Shown here: one piece after another, positions 1-8,281 of the stretch
How the letters are laid out: each line of letters opens with the position of its first letter
Numbering within the stretch: position 1 is the first letter of the stretch
From: Providencia alcalifaciens DSM 30120
GTDB lineage: Bacteria > Pseudomonadota > Gammaproteobacteria > Enterobacterales > Enterobacteriaceae
NCBI RefSeq assembly: GCF_000173415.1
Contig: NZ_ABXW01000062.1
Span: forward strand, 124,001 to 188,000
DNA length: 64,000 nucleotides
Direction: 5' to 3'
Made by a program: the position numbers and the translations under genes
The notes under the pieces: generated by a model
What the model saw: the letters and a program-made list of their open reading frames with translations, nothing else
The model's database searches: none
What the model was told of the DNA's origin: nothing

Positions 1-582
1 GCGGATGTAATCTAAACGGGTTGCTTGTGGGTAATGAGAAAACAAGCATGCAGCAACCAGAATATATAAAAACTGGGCGCTTTCGTAGATTTCACCGGTG
101 ACACGGTTTTGAACTAAATATTTCCCTTCTAGCTGTTTAACCGCTGCGTAGGAGAAATTCATATCACGCCAATGGTCAATAAAACCATCCATTTGCTCGA
201 AATCTGCTTCGGTGTAGTCTTCCAGCAAATGCTTATCATATTTACCCATTTCAACCAGATGTTTTACGTGGGCATATAATTTTGGTGGCTCAAACTGGCC
301 GTAGGCTTTTTTGCGCAGGTTAAAAATCGCTAAACGCGCAGCAAGGTATTGGTAATCTGGTGTTTCACCGGTGATTAAGTCAGCAGCGGCTTTAATCATC
401 GTTTCGTGAATATCAGAAGTTCTGATCCCATCATAAAACTGAATCTGAGAACGTAACTCCACCTGTGAAACTGATACGTTACTAAGACCTTCCGCTGCCC
501 ATGTAATAACTTTATGGATTTTGTCTAGGTCAATGCGTTCTTTATGTCCATCACGTTTTGTGACTAACAGACTCTGGTTCAT
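1..582 (-). CDS. nrdA: Ribonucleoside-diphosphate reductase 1 subunit alpha, N-terminal part
   Basis: The gene runs off the left edge of the window and only the first 194 codons are present, of about 760 in the family. The product is the large catalytic subunit of the aerobic class Ia ribonucleotide reductase, which makes deoxyribonucleotides in the cytoplasm together with NrdB. The protein starts MNQSLLVTKRDGHKERI and reads straight into the N-terminal ATP-cone regulatory domain, followed by the helical start of the reductase domain. The ATG at 582-580 is preceded by an AAGG. DnaA-box-like sites and an NrdR-like palindrome lie upstream, as expected for nrdAB. The catalytic cysteines are outside the window. 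Confidence 0.97.
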   Translation of the reverse strand, partial: MNQSLLVTKRDGHKERIDLDKIHKVITWAAEGLSNVSVSQVELRSQIQFYDGIRTSDIHETMIKAAADLITGETPDYQYLAARLAIFNLRKKAYGQFEPPKLYAHVKHLVEMGKYDKHLLEDYTEADFEQMDGFIDHWRDMNFSYAAVKQLEGKYLVQNRVTGEIYESAQFLYILVAACLFSHYPQATRLDYIR

Positions 583-679
583 GAGCAAGTACACCTTGGT
601 TGGGTTACAAATAGAGGGTCCCAAACGTAAAAAAGCTCATGATGGATGATCATGAGACTTGTATATTAAATTTGTGAGT

Positions 680-695
680 ACCACTATATGTAGTA
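680..695 (-). promoter_or_regulatory. NrdR-box-like palindrome upstream of nrdA
   Basis: The 16-bp stretch ACCACTATATGTAGTA is a near palindrome of the kind bound by the ribonucleotide reductase repressor NrdR (consensus close to acaCTATATaTAGtgt). It lies about 100 bp upstream of the nrdA start. A weaker AT-rich partner (657-672) lies 23 bp away centre to centre, not the usual 31-32 bp, so the paired arrangement is uncertain. Confidence 0.45.
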
Positions 696-766
696 GTTTG
701 TTAAGAATCTAATAACAAGATAATGTTAATGTGTGATTTTATCAAGTGTACAAATCTGATAGTTTT

Positions 767-786
767 TGTGGATAACAACTGGATAA
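767..786 (-). promoter_or_regulatory. Two DnaA boxes upstream of nrdA
   Basis: Positions 767-775 read TTATCCACA on the minus strand, a perfect DnaA box. Positions 778-786 read TTATCCAGT, a seven-of-nine match in the same orientation. Escherichia coli nrdAB is known to be controlled by DnaA bound at paired upstream boxes, so these two sites most likely do the same job here. Confidence 0.65.
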
Positions 787-798
787 GAAAAATTGATC

Positions 799-851
799 AT
801 GTCGGTAAGCTGCATGAGAAGTGGAGTTGCTAAAAATTGACTTACCGACAT
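799..851. repeat. 11-bp inverted repeat between nrdA and ubiG
   Basis: ATGTCGGTAAG at 799-809 is exactly complementary to CTTACCGACAT at 841-851, with a 31-nt loop between them. No T run follows, so it is not a typical intrinsic terminator. It could be a regulator site, a dispersed intergenic repeat, or a hairpin in the long nrdA upstream region. I see no gene in 583-916. Confidence 0.6.
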
Positions 852-916
852 TAACCTAAAAATTATTTTGTAAAGTTGAGACCGTTTGCTGTTTTCTTAA
901 ACGTACCGCTTGCTAT

Positions 917-1639
917 TTATTCGCTGACCGTGTGAAGCATATAATTCACATCAACGTTAGGTCCTAACCAAAATTTATCGGTGATTGGATTATAATGTAA
1001 TCCCATCATATGTTGTTCTTTTAACTGCGTTTTATCGACCCAACTGATTAATTCAGATGGACGGATAAATTTATTGACATCGTGGGTGCCTTTCGGAACC
1101 ATTTTCATCACATATTCTGCTGCCACGACAGCCATTAACCATGCTTTTCTATTACGGTTAATGGTGGAGAATATGACATGCCCACCCGGTTTGACTAACT
1201 TCGCACAGGCACGAACGACAGATTCAGGGTCAGGAACGTGCTCAAGCATTTCCATACAGGTGACAATATCGTAGCTCTGTGGATGTTTATCAGCGTGTTG
1301 TTCCACTGTTTCTTGAACATATTCGACAGGGATCCCTGATTCCAGAGAATGTAGCCGAGCGACCATTAAAGGGTCTGCGCCCATGTCTAACCCCGTGACA
1401 TCTGCACCTTCACGCGCCATGCTTTCAGATAAAATTCCACCACCACAGCCCACATCGAGAATTTTTTTACCAAAAATACCGTCTACGCGTTGCATGATAT
1501 AACCCAAACGGAGAGGGTTAATTCGGTGCAGTGGGGCAAATTCGCCTTCAAGATCCCACCAACGCGACGCTATCGATTCAAACTTTTCAATTTCGTGTTT
1601 ATCGACATTTAAATACGTTTGGTCTTGGGTATCATTCAT
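917..1639 (-). CDS. ubiG: Ubiquinone biosynthesis O-methyltransferase
   Basis: UbiG carries out both S-adenosylmethionine-dependent O-methylations of ubiquinone biosynthesis in the Ubi complex. The 240-residue protein has the family's usual length. It shows the SAM-binding motif [12 protein letters not shown] near residue 62, the downstream acidic loop GLDMGADP, and the post-motif EMLEHVPDP. An AGGAG precedes the ATG at 1639. In Escherichia coli ubiG also lies next to gyrA and nrdA, divergent from gyrA, and that order is kept here. About 330 bp separate it from gyrA and hold both divergent promoters. Confidence 0.97.
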   Translation of the reverse strand: MNDTQDQTYLNVDKHEIEKFESIASRWWDLEGEFAPLHRINPLRLGYIMQRVDGIFGKKILDVGCGGGILSESMAREGADVTGLDMGADPLMVARLHSLESGIPVEYVQETVEQHADKHPQSYDIVTCMEMLEHVPDPESVVRACAKLVKPGGHVIFSTINRNRKAWLMAVVAAEYVMKMVPKGTHDVNKFIRPSELISWVDKTQLKEQHMMGLHYNPITDKFWLGPNVDVNYMLHTVSE

Positions 1640-1920
1640 CTGAGGAACTCCTATATCTATTTCTATCCGCGCATTACTTATTTTTACCTATTGAACTATA
1701 TTTAATTTGCAAAATGCAGATATAGGCTTAAATCAGTAATGGGACGATAGCCGCCCGTGAGTTGATTTATTGGGATTATGGACCAAATATGAAAATCCTT
1801 GAGAGACTATTGCTTGAAATTCTACAAGATTCGGACACATAAGCTCATTTTTCCGCTATTATACATAGCTTGAAAGACAAATACTCACTTCTCTTATCTC
1901 TTAATTAAATAAGGGAGTTG

Positions 1921-1929
1921 TGGTATAGT
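1921..1929 (+). promoter_or_regulatory. Probable gyrA extended -10 promoter element
   Basis: TGGTATAGT at 1921-1929 fits an extended -10 (TGn-TATAGT) 40 bp upstream of the gyrA start. The -35 position, 17 bp before the hexamer, is only TTAATT (1901-1906). A weak -35 with an extended -10 suits the supercoiling-sensitive gyrA promoter, but the start site is inferred. Confidence 0.5.
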
Positions 1930-1968
1930 TTACTCTTTGAATCTGAAGTTATGAGGGACAGTGGTTCC

Positions 1969-4572
1969 ATGAGCGAGATTGCCAGAGAAATCACCCCAGT
2001 CAATATCGAAGAAGAACTGAAAAGTTCCTATTTGGATTATGCAATGTCCGTTATCGTCGGTCGTGCACTTCCAGATGTTCGAGATGGGCTGAAGCCAGTA
2101 CATCGCCGAGTCTTATTTGCGATGAATGTACTGGGAAATGATTGGAATAAACCCTATAAAAAGTCTGCCCGTATCGTCGGGGACGTCATCGGTAAATACC
2201 ATCCACATGGGGATAGCGCCGTTTATGAGACAATCGTCCGTCTCGCGCAGCCTTTTTCTATGCGTTACATGCTGGTAGATGGTCAGGGGAACTTTGGTTC
2301 AGTTGACGGAGACTCCGCCGCTGCAATGCGTTATACGGAAATCCGTATGGCAAAAATTGCCCATGAAATGCTGGCTGATTTAGAAAAAGAAACCGTAGAC
2401 TTTGTTCCTAACTATGATGGTACAGAGCAAATCCCTGAAGTGATGCCAACCAAAATACCTAACCTATTGGTGAATGGTTCTTCCGGTATTGCTGTCGGGA
2501 TGGCAACCAATATTCCTCCTCACAACTTAGGGGAAGTGATTAACGGTTGCTTAGCTTATATAGAAGATGAAGATATTAGCATTGAAGGCCTGATGGAGCA
2601 CATTCCGGGACCTGATTTCCCGACAGCTGCAATTATCAACGGTCGTCGTGGTATCATCGATGCATATCGTACAGGTCGCGGTAAGGTGTACATTCGTGCA
2701 CGTGCCGAGGTCGAAGTTGATGAGAAAAATGGTCGCGAAACCATTATTGTCAACGAAATTCCATATCAAGTGAACAAAGCGCGCTTGATTGAAAAGATTG
2801 CAGAATTAGTCAAAGAAAAACGTGTTGAAGGCATCAGTGCACTACGTGACGAGTCCGATAAAGACGGTATGCGTATTGTCATTGAAGTGAAACGCGATGC
2901 AGTGGGTGAAGTGGTTCTTAATAACCTGTATTCCCTAACTCAACTGCAAGTTTCTTTCGGTATCAACATGGTGGCACTGCATCAGGGTCAACCAAAAATC
3001 TTGAACCTGAAAGATATTATTGCCGCGTTTGTTCGCCATCGTCGTGAAGTTGTTACACGTCGTACTATTTTCGAACTGCGTAAAGCCCGTGACCGTGCGC
3101 ACATCCTTGAAGCGTTGGCGGTGGCACTGGCGAATATCGACCCAATTATCGAATTGATCCGTAAAGCACCAACACCAGCAGAAGCAAAAGCTGGGCTGAT
3201 TGCCCGTTCTTGGGCTCTGGGTAATGTTGCTGCAATGCTGGAACGTGCGGGTGATGATGCTGCGCGTCCTGAGTGGTTAGAGCCACAATATGGTGTTCAT
3301 GAAGGTCAATATTTCCTGACTGAACAGCAAGCACAAGCGATTTTGGATCTGCGTTTACAGAAATTAACTGGTCTTGAGCATGAAAAACTGCTGGAAGAGT
3401 ACCGCGAACTTCTGAAACAAATCGAAGAGTTACTGTTTATTCTGCGTAGCCCAGAGCGTTTGATGGAAGTCATTCGTGAAGAGTTAGAAGCAATTCGTGA
3501 TGCTTATAATGACCCGCGTCGTACTGAGATCACAGAAAATACCGCAGATATCAATATTGAAGATTTGATCAACCAAGAAGATGTGGTTGTGACGTTATCT
3601 CACCAAGGTTATGTGAAGTATCAGCCATTGTCTGACTACGAAGCACAGCGTCGTGGCGGTAAAGGTAAGTCCGCAGCACGTATTAAAGAAGAAGACTTTA
3701 TTGAGCGTCTGCTGGTTGCCAATACCCACGATACTATCTTGTGTTTCTCAAGTCGTGGTCGCTTATATTGGATGAAAGTGTATCAATTGCCTGAAGCTAG
3801 CCGTGGTGCTCGTGGACGCCCAATTGTTAACTTACTACCATTGGAACAAGATGAGCGCATTACGGCTATATTGCCTGTGCGTGAGTACGAAGAAGGCTAT
3901 TATGTCTTTATGGCTACCGCGAGCGGTACTGTGAAGAAAACGCCTCTGCAAGATTTCAGTCGTCCAAGAAGCGCGGGTATTATCGCGGTAAACTTGAATG
4001 AAGGCGATGAACTCATTGGTGTTGATTTAACCAATGGCAGTAACGAAGTCATGCTGTTCTCTGCGCAAGGTAAAGTCGTTCGTTTCGCAGAGGATGCGGT
4101 TCGTGCGATGGGACGTACAGCGACAGGTGTTCGCGGTATTAAATTAATGGACAACGACAAAGTTGTTTCTTTAATTATCCCACGTGGTGAAGGGCATATT
4201 CTGACGGTCACTGAAAATGGTTTCGGTAAGCGTACAGAAGAGGCTGAATACCCAACGAAATCTCGTGCAACTCAAGGGGTTATCTCCATTAAAGTGAGCG
4301 AGCGTAATGGTCATGTGGTGGGAGCAATCCAAGTGGAAGACACAGACCAAATCATGATGATTACGGATGCAGGTACTTTGGTTCGTACTCGTGTTTCCGA
4401 AGTGAGTGTGGTAGGGCGTAATACCCAAGGTGTTACTCTGATCCGAACTGCTGAAGATGAAAAAGTGGTTGGTTTGCAACGTGTTGCTGAAACTGAAGAC
4501 GATGAAAATACCGATGAAGATGGTATTGATGTTGACGGTGATGTTGATACCAGCGTAGACACTGAAGAGTAA
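1969..4572 (+). CDS. gyrA: DNA gyrase subunit A
   Basis: GyrA is the breakage-reunion subunit of the A2B2 topoisomerase that introduces negative supercoils. I place the start at the ATG at 1969, giving [12 protein letters not shown] as in other enterobacterial GyrA. The open frame extends 17 codons further upstream, but that part is not GyrA-like. The protein is 867 residues with the winged-helix/tower domain, catalytic Tyr122 (AMRYTEI), the coiled-coil gate, and a C-terminal beta-pinwheel with the GyrA box QRRGGKGK. The quinolone-resistance-determining region reads GDSAVYETI, so Ser83 is intact and position 87 is Glu. The tail is acidic ([12 protein letters not shown]). Confidence 0.98.
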   Translation: MSEIAREITPVNIEEELKSSYLDYAMSVIVGRALPDVRDGLKPVHRRVLFAMNVLGNDWNKPYKKSARIVGDVIGKYHPHGDSAVYETIVRLAQPFSMRYMLVDGQGNFGSVDGDSAAAMRYTEIRMAKIAHEMLADLEKETVDFVPNYDGTEQIPEVMPTKIPNLLVNGSSGIAVGMATNIPPHNLGEVINGCLAYIEDEDISIEGLMEHIPGPDFPTAAIINGRRGIIDAYRTGRGKVYIRARAEVEVDEKNGRETIIVNEIPYQVNKARLIEKIAELVKEKRVEGISALRDESDKDGMRIVIEVKRDAVGEVVLNNLYSLTQLQVSFGINMVALHQGQPKILNLKDIIAAFVRHRREVVTRRTIFELRKARDRAHILEALAVALANIDPIIELIRKAPTPAEAKAGLIARSWALGNVAAMLERAGDDAARPEWLEPQYGVHEGQYFLTEQQAQAILDLRLQKLTGLEHEKLLEEYRELLKQIEELLFILRSPERLMEVIREELEAIRDAYNDPRRTEITENTADINIEDLINQEDVVVTLSHQGYVKYQPLSDYEAQRRGGKGKSAARIKEEDFIERLLVANTHDTILCFSSRGRLYWMKVYQLPEASRGARGRPIVNLLPLEQDERITAILPVREYEEGYYVFMATASGTVKKTPLQDFSRPRSAGIIAVNLNEGDELIGVDLTNGSNEVMLFSAQGKVVRFAEDAVRAMGRTATGVRGIKLMDNDKVVSLIIPRGEGHILTVTENGFGKRTEEAEYPTKSRATQGVISIKVSERNGHVVGAIQVEDTDQIMMITDAGTLVRTRVSEVSVVGRNTQGVTLIRTAEDEKVVGLQRVAETEDDENTDEDGIDVDGDVDTSVDTEE

Positions 4573-4588
4573 GTATAAAACACAAATT

Positions 4589-4615
4589 AAACGGGCGGAT
4601 TATCCGCCCGTTTTT
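4589..4615 (+). terminator. gyrA intrinsic terminator
   Basis: AAACGGGCGGA-TTA-TCCGCCCGTTT forms a GC-rich hairpin 17 bp after the gyrA stop and is followed by a T run. Confidence 0.93.
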
Positions 4616-4719
4616 ATATGTTTACACTGGCAATATGCATGGAAGTTATTGGTTGTCGCTTTTCATTGAGTTAATCGAGTATACTCAGGGTTAGTGATAA
4701 TGTACTTGTAGGTAACGGA

Positions 4720-7575
4720 TTGAGATATTTACCCTCGTTTAAGACATCCCTCAGATTATCTAGAGATCTTTTTCGTGTCCTAGGCATTATGCTATGGGGA
4801 ATGGGGCTTTTCATCACGCTATTTTTCCTCTATACGCAATTCAATGAGCATAAATCGGACCTACGCCAACAATTCCATTCCGGTTATGAAAATCTGCAAG
4901 TTTACATTCAACAGTCCAATGCTACGTTGCGTCTAATTCACTCGATGACGAGGCAACAGAAACTTAAAGACCAAGAATATCAACAAAAAATGGGTATTCA
5001 ACAGGAAGAAATTACGCTACCGACATCTGCCTCATATGCTTTATATCCCTTGAGCCCAACAGCCGACTGTGAAGTCTTTAAGCAAAGAACGAGAAACTAT
5101 CTTTCTGCCTTTGAACAACTCAATATGTTTTGGAAAGACAGTATTGCGATCCCTCAAGGGGTAAATCACGTATTTGTCTTTGGTACAGGTAGTTATTGCA
5201 TGATGGATTACTCTATTCGTGCTGCGGTTTCTGATATCGACGTGTTAAAGAAAGTCGTTTATGACAACACGCGTCTCTACAAGCAATTAAAGCAGCAGGG
5301 TCAAGAGCGAAATTTATATACCATCACTCACAATTCTCAGCCATCAAATGGTCAACTTTATTTGATGATCCCTATTTATGAGAAAGGCATAATTGTTGGA
5401 TTTATTGGTATAGAGCGTACTATTAATTTAAACCAATTCAATTTGCGTAATAATGCAGCGGTTGAAATCACGTTAATTAACAACTTAAATCAACCAGTCC
5501 TTTATACCTCGTCAGATGTGAACATTAAAAACTCACCCTTACTGACGTCAGGGGAAATAAACTACTTTGGTTTTAACTCTGATTACACAAAACTTTTTTT
5601 CAAGAAATGTTTAGCACCTTCACAGCTTACTGTTATTTATTCTATTTCAACGTCGTATTTAATCGATAATCTTAAAACTTCAATCATTTATGCACTGTTG
5701 ATCAATATTTTATCAGGTGCGTTGATTTTCTTTTTAATTTGGTTATTAGAACGGCGTATGTTAGAGCCAGCGGCAAATACGGCGATTCGCTTGGAGGAGC
5801 ATGAGCAATTTAACCACAAAATTGTGGCATCAGCACCTGTTGGGATCATTATCTTAAGACTAAGTGATGGTGGAAATATTCTGAGTAATGAGCTTGCTCA
5901 TAACTATTTTCGTTTGCTCAATGATGATGATAAGCAGCGCATTTTGACAATTATTCGCCAGAAATCCAGCAACTACATTGATGTTGTGGCGACGAATGGT
6001 ACCCATTTACAGATTAGTTTCGTGAATTCACGTTATCAAAATGAAGATGTAGCGATTTGTGTACTGATTGATATCAGCATCCGCGTTCAGATGGAGAAAT
6101 CATTACAGGACGTCGCGGATGCTGCAGAACAAGCGAACCAAGCCAAATCCATGTTCTTGGCGACCGTTAGCCATGAATTAAGAACTCCGCTGTATGGAAT
6201 CATCGGTAATATTGAGTTGCTACAACGCTATGAATTATCGGATAAAGCGGTTCGATTAGTCTCGACAATGGATAACTCTTCGTCGCTACTGCTGCAAATC
6301 ATTAGTGATATTTTAGATTTTTCCAAAATTGAATCTAAACAACTGAAAATAGAAAATAAATTATTCAATTGTCGTAACGTGTTTGCTTATGTACTTGCTA
6401 ACTATGTGCCGTTGGCAACGAAAAAACAAGTCTCACTCTATTCGTATATTGAGCCTAATATTCCTGATTTAATGCTCAGCGATCCGGTACGTTTACAACA
6501 AGTTATCTCTAATATTGTGAATAACAGTATTAAATTCACCGATTCTGGGTTTGTCATGCTGCATGTGTGGAAAGATGAAAACTACCTAAAAATAGAGGTC
6601 AAAGATTCAGGAATAGGTATGACACCGGCGGTGGTGATGCAACTCTTTGACCCATTCTTCCAAGTTTACGATCAAAATAATGGGCATAAAGGGACAGGAC
6701 TTGGATTAGCTATTTGCGAAAAACTCATTAACTTAATGGATGGTGATATTGCCGTGGATTCTCAAGCGGGATTAGGAAGTCGATTTACGATCCGTATTCC
6801 ACTTTATGGTCAGCAATATATTGAGTCCAATATCCCTGAATATCGCAAAAGTTATCGTATTGCTGTGACCGGATTGAATTCATTTTTGCTTGATTTCATC
6901 ACAAGGTTGCTGGAACACCATGATTTTAATGTGGTAAAGGCGAGTGAGAATGAAACGTATGATTTGATGATTACGGATAATTCAGAATACCTTGTCGCAC
7001 AGGGTAAAAATCTACTTCGACTCAGTAGTTTATATTCAGGTGAGTTATTTGAAACGCAATCTAACGAATGGCTGTATAACACTTATCAGCTCGATAAGTT
7101 GCCGATGCTGATTGATAAATTTATCGTTAAATTGACTCAAGAGACAAAAGAAAGCTTAGAAAATAATGAGCTTGAAGGGGCGGATGCAGATCTGAATGAA
7201 TTTAAAGTCTTAATTGTTGATGACCATCCGATTAACCGTATGCTCCTGACAGAACAATTAGCAAGCATAGGATTCATGACAAGCACGGCTGTAGATGGAT
7301 TAGATGCACTAAAACACCTTGAACATTGTCATGCCGATATTGTGCTTTCAGACGTGAATATGCCAAATATGGATGGCTATCAATTAGCGAGAGCATTACG
7401 TGAACAAGGCTTTAGACAGCCAATTGTGGCATTAACTGCCAATGCGATGGCAGAAGAGAAACAGCGCTGTCTGGATGCTGGCATGAATGATTGCTTATCG
7501 AAGCCAACGTCTATCAGCATATTGCGTGAATCGTTGGTAAAATACGTGAAGCCGAGCGAATCAATAACACATTGA
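4720..7575 (+). CDS. rcsC: Hybrid sensor histidine kinase RcsC
   Basis: RcsC is the inner-membrane hybrid kinase of the Rcs envelope-stress phosphorelay. It passes phosphate through its own receiver domain to the RcsD HPt domain and then to RcsB. The start is a TTG at 4720, which gives MRYLPSFKTSLRLSRD, matching the family N-terminus; no suitable ATG is nearby. The protein has 951 residues: a membrane helix near 20-42, a periplasmic domain to about 315, a second helix near 322-345, a PAS-like/RcsC-specific segment, a HisKA domain with phospho-acceptor His485 (SHELRTPLYG), an ATPase domain, and a C-terminal receiver with Asp878 (LSDVNMPNMDG). It converges on rcsB. Confidence 0.97.
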   Translation: MRYLPSFKTSLRLSRDLFRVLGIMLWGMGLFITLFFLYTQFNEHKSDLRQQFHSGYENLQVYIQQSNATLRLIHSMTRQQKLKDQEYQQKMGIQQEEITLPTSASYALYPLSPTADCEVFKQRTRNYLSAFEQLNMFWKDSIAIPQGVNHVFVFGTGSYCMMDYSIRAAVSDIDVLKKVVYDNTRLYKQLKQQGQERNLYTITHNSQPSNGQLYLMIPIYEKGIIVGFIGIERTINLNQFNLRNNAAVEITLINNLNQPVLYTSSDVNIKNSPLLTSGEINYFGFNSDYTKLFFKKCLAPSQLTVIYSISTSYLIDNLKTSIIYALLINILSGALIFFLIWLLERRMLEPAANTAIRLEEHEQFNHKIVASAPVGIIILRLSDGGNILSNELAHNYFRLLNDDDKQRILTIIRQKSSNYIDVVATNGTHLQISFVNSRYQNEDVAICVLIDISIRVQMEKSLQDVADAAEQANQAKSMFLATVSHELRTPLYGIIGNIELLQRYELSDKAVRLVSTMDNSSSLLLQIISDILDFSKIESKQLKIENKLFNCRNVFAYVLANYVPLATKKQVSLYSYIEPNIPDLMLSDPVRLQQVISNIVNNSIKFTDSGFVMLHVWKDENYLKIEVKDSGIGMTPAVVMQLFDPFFQVYDQNNGHKGTGLGLAICEKLINLMDGDIAVDSQAGLGSRFTIRIPLYGQQYIESNIPEYRKSYRIAVTGLNSFLLDFITRLLEHHDFNVVKASENETYDLMITDNSEYLVAQGKNLLRLSSLYSGELFETQSNEWLYNTYQLDKLPMLIDKFIVKLTQETKESLENNELEGADADLNEFKVLIVDDHPINRMLLTEQLASIGFMTSTAVDGLDALKHLEHCHADIVLSDVNMPNMDGYQLARALREQGFRQPIVALTANAMAEEKQRCLDAGMNDCLSKPTSISILRESLVKYVKPSESITH

Positions 7576-7583
7576 ATAGAAAA

Positions 7584-7611
7584 AATAAAAGCCCTATAAC
7601 GGGCTTTTATT
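7584..7611. terminator. Bidirectional terminator between rcsC and rcsB
   Basis: AATAAAAGCCC-TATAAC-GGGCTTTTATT is a symmetrical hairpin flanked by A and T runs. It can end transcription from rcsC on the plus strand and rcsB on the minus strand. Confidence 0.9.
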
Positions 7612-7629
7612 TTGGTGTCAGAATAAGGA

Positions 7630-8280
7630 TTATTCTGTCGGGGTATTATCAATACTGACTGATGAAAGATAGTTCAGTAAGGCAATATCATTTTCAACAC
7701 CCAGTTTTAACATTGCTGATTTTTTCTGGCTACTGATGGTTTTGATGCTGCGATTCAGTTTTTTAGCAATCTCAGTGACTAAGAAGCCTTCAGCAAATAA
7801 GCGAAGAACTTCACTTTCTTTTGGTGATAAACGTTTGTCACCATAGCCACTGGCATTAACTTTCTCAAGCAATTTACTGACGCTTTCAGGGGTGAATTTT
7901 TTCCCTTTTTGTAAAGCGGCGAGTGCTTTTGGTAAGTCTGCTGGTGCGCCTTGTTTTAGCACGATACCTTCAATATCAAGCTCAAGAATAGCACTTAAGA
8001 TCGCAGGATTATTGTTCATGGTTAGGACAATAATCGATAAATCAGGGTAGTGACGTTTAATGTATTTGATTAACGTAATACCATCACCGTATTTATCGCC
8101 AGGCATAGACAAATCAGTAACCAGAACGTCTGCATTAAGGCGTGCTAAGTTATTAATTAAAGAAGTAGAATCTTCAAATTCACCGACGATGTTTACCCAT
8201 TCAATCTGTTCAAGAGACTTTCTTATACCGAAAAGAACAATAGGATGATCATCGGCAACAATGACATTTAGGTTATTCAT
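7630..8280 (-). CDS. rcsB: Rcs response regulator RcsB
   Basis: RcsB is the DNA-binding output of the Rcs phosphorelay. It controls capsule, motility and division genes as a homodimer or with partners such as RcsA. At 216 residues it has the family length. The receiver domain has the acidic pair Asp10/Asp11 and phospho-acceptor Asp56 (LVTDLSMPG), and the LuxR-type helix-turn-helix spans about 145-205 (LSPKESEVLRLFAEG). It starts 1 bp after the rcsD stop codon, so rcsD and rcsB form an operon. Confidence 0.98.
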   Translation of the reverse strand: MNNLNVIVADDHPIVLFGIRKSLEQIEWVNIVGEFEDSTSLINNLARLNADVLVTDLSMPGDKYGDGITLIKYIKRHYPDLSIIVLTMNNNPAILSAILELDIEGIVLKQGAPADLPKALAALQKGKKFTPESVSKLLEKVNASGYGDKRLSPKESEVLRLFAEGFLVTEIAKKLNRSIKTISSQKKSAMLKLGVENDIALLNYLSSVSIDNTPTE

Positions 8281-8281
8281 A

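Noticed and set aside
2215..2232. Quinolone-resistance mutation at GyrA 87
   Set aside because: Glu87 is probably the natural residue in this family and Ser83 is unchanged.
3900..4583. Open frames antisense to gyrA
   Set aside because: They are shadows of a highly conserved gene, with no ribosome sites or recognisable domains.
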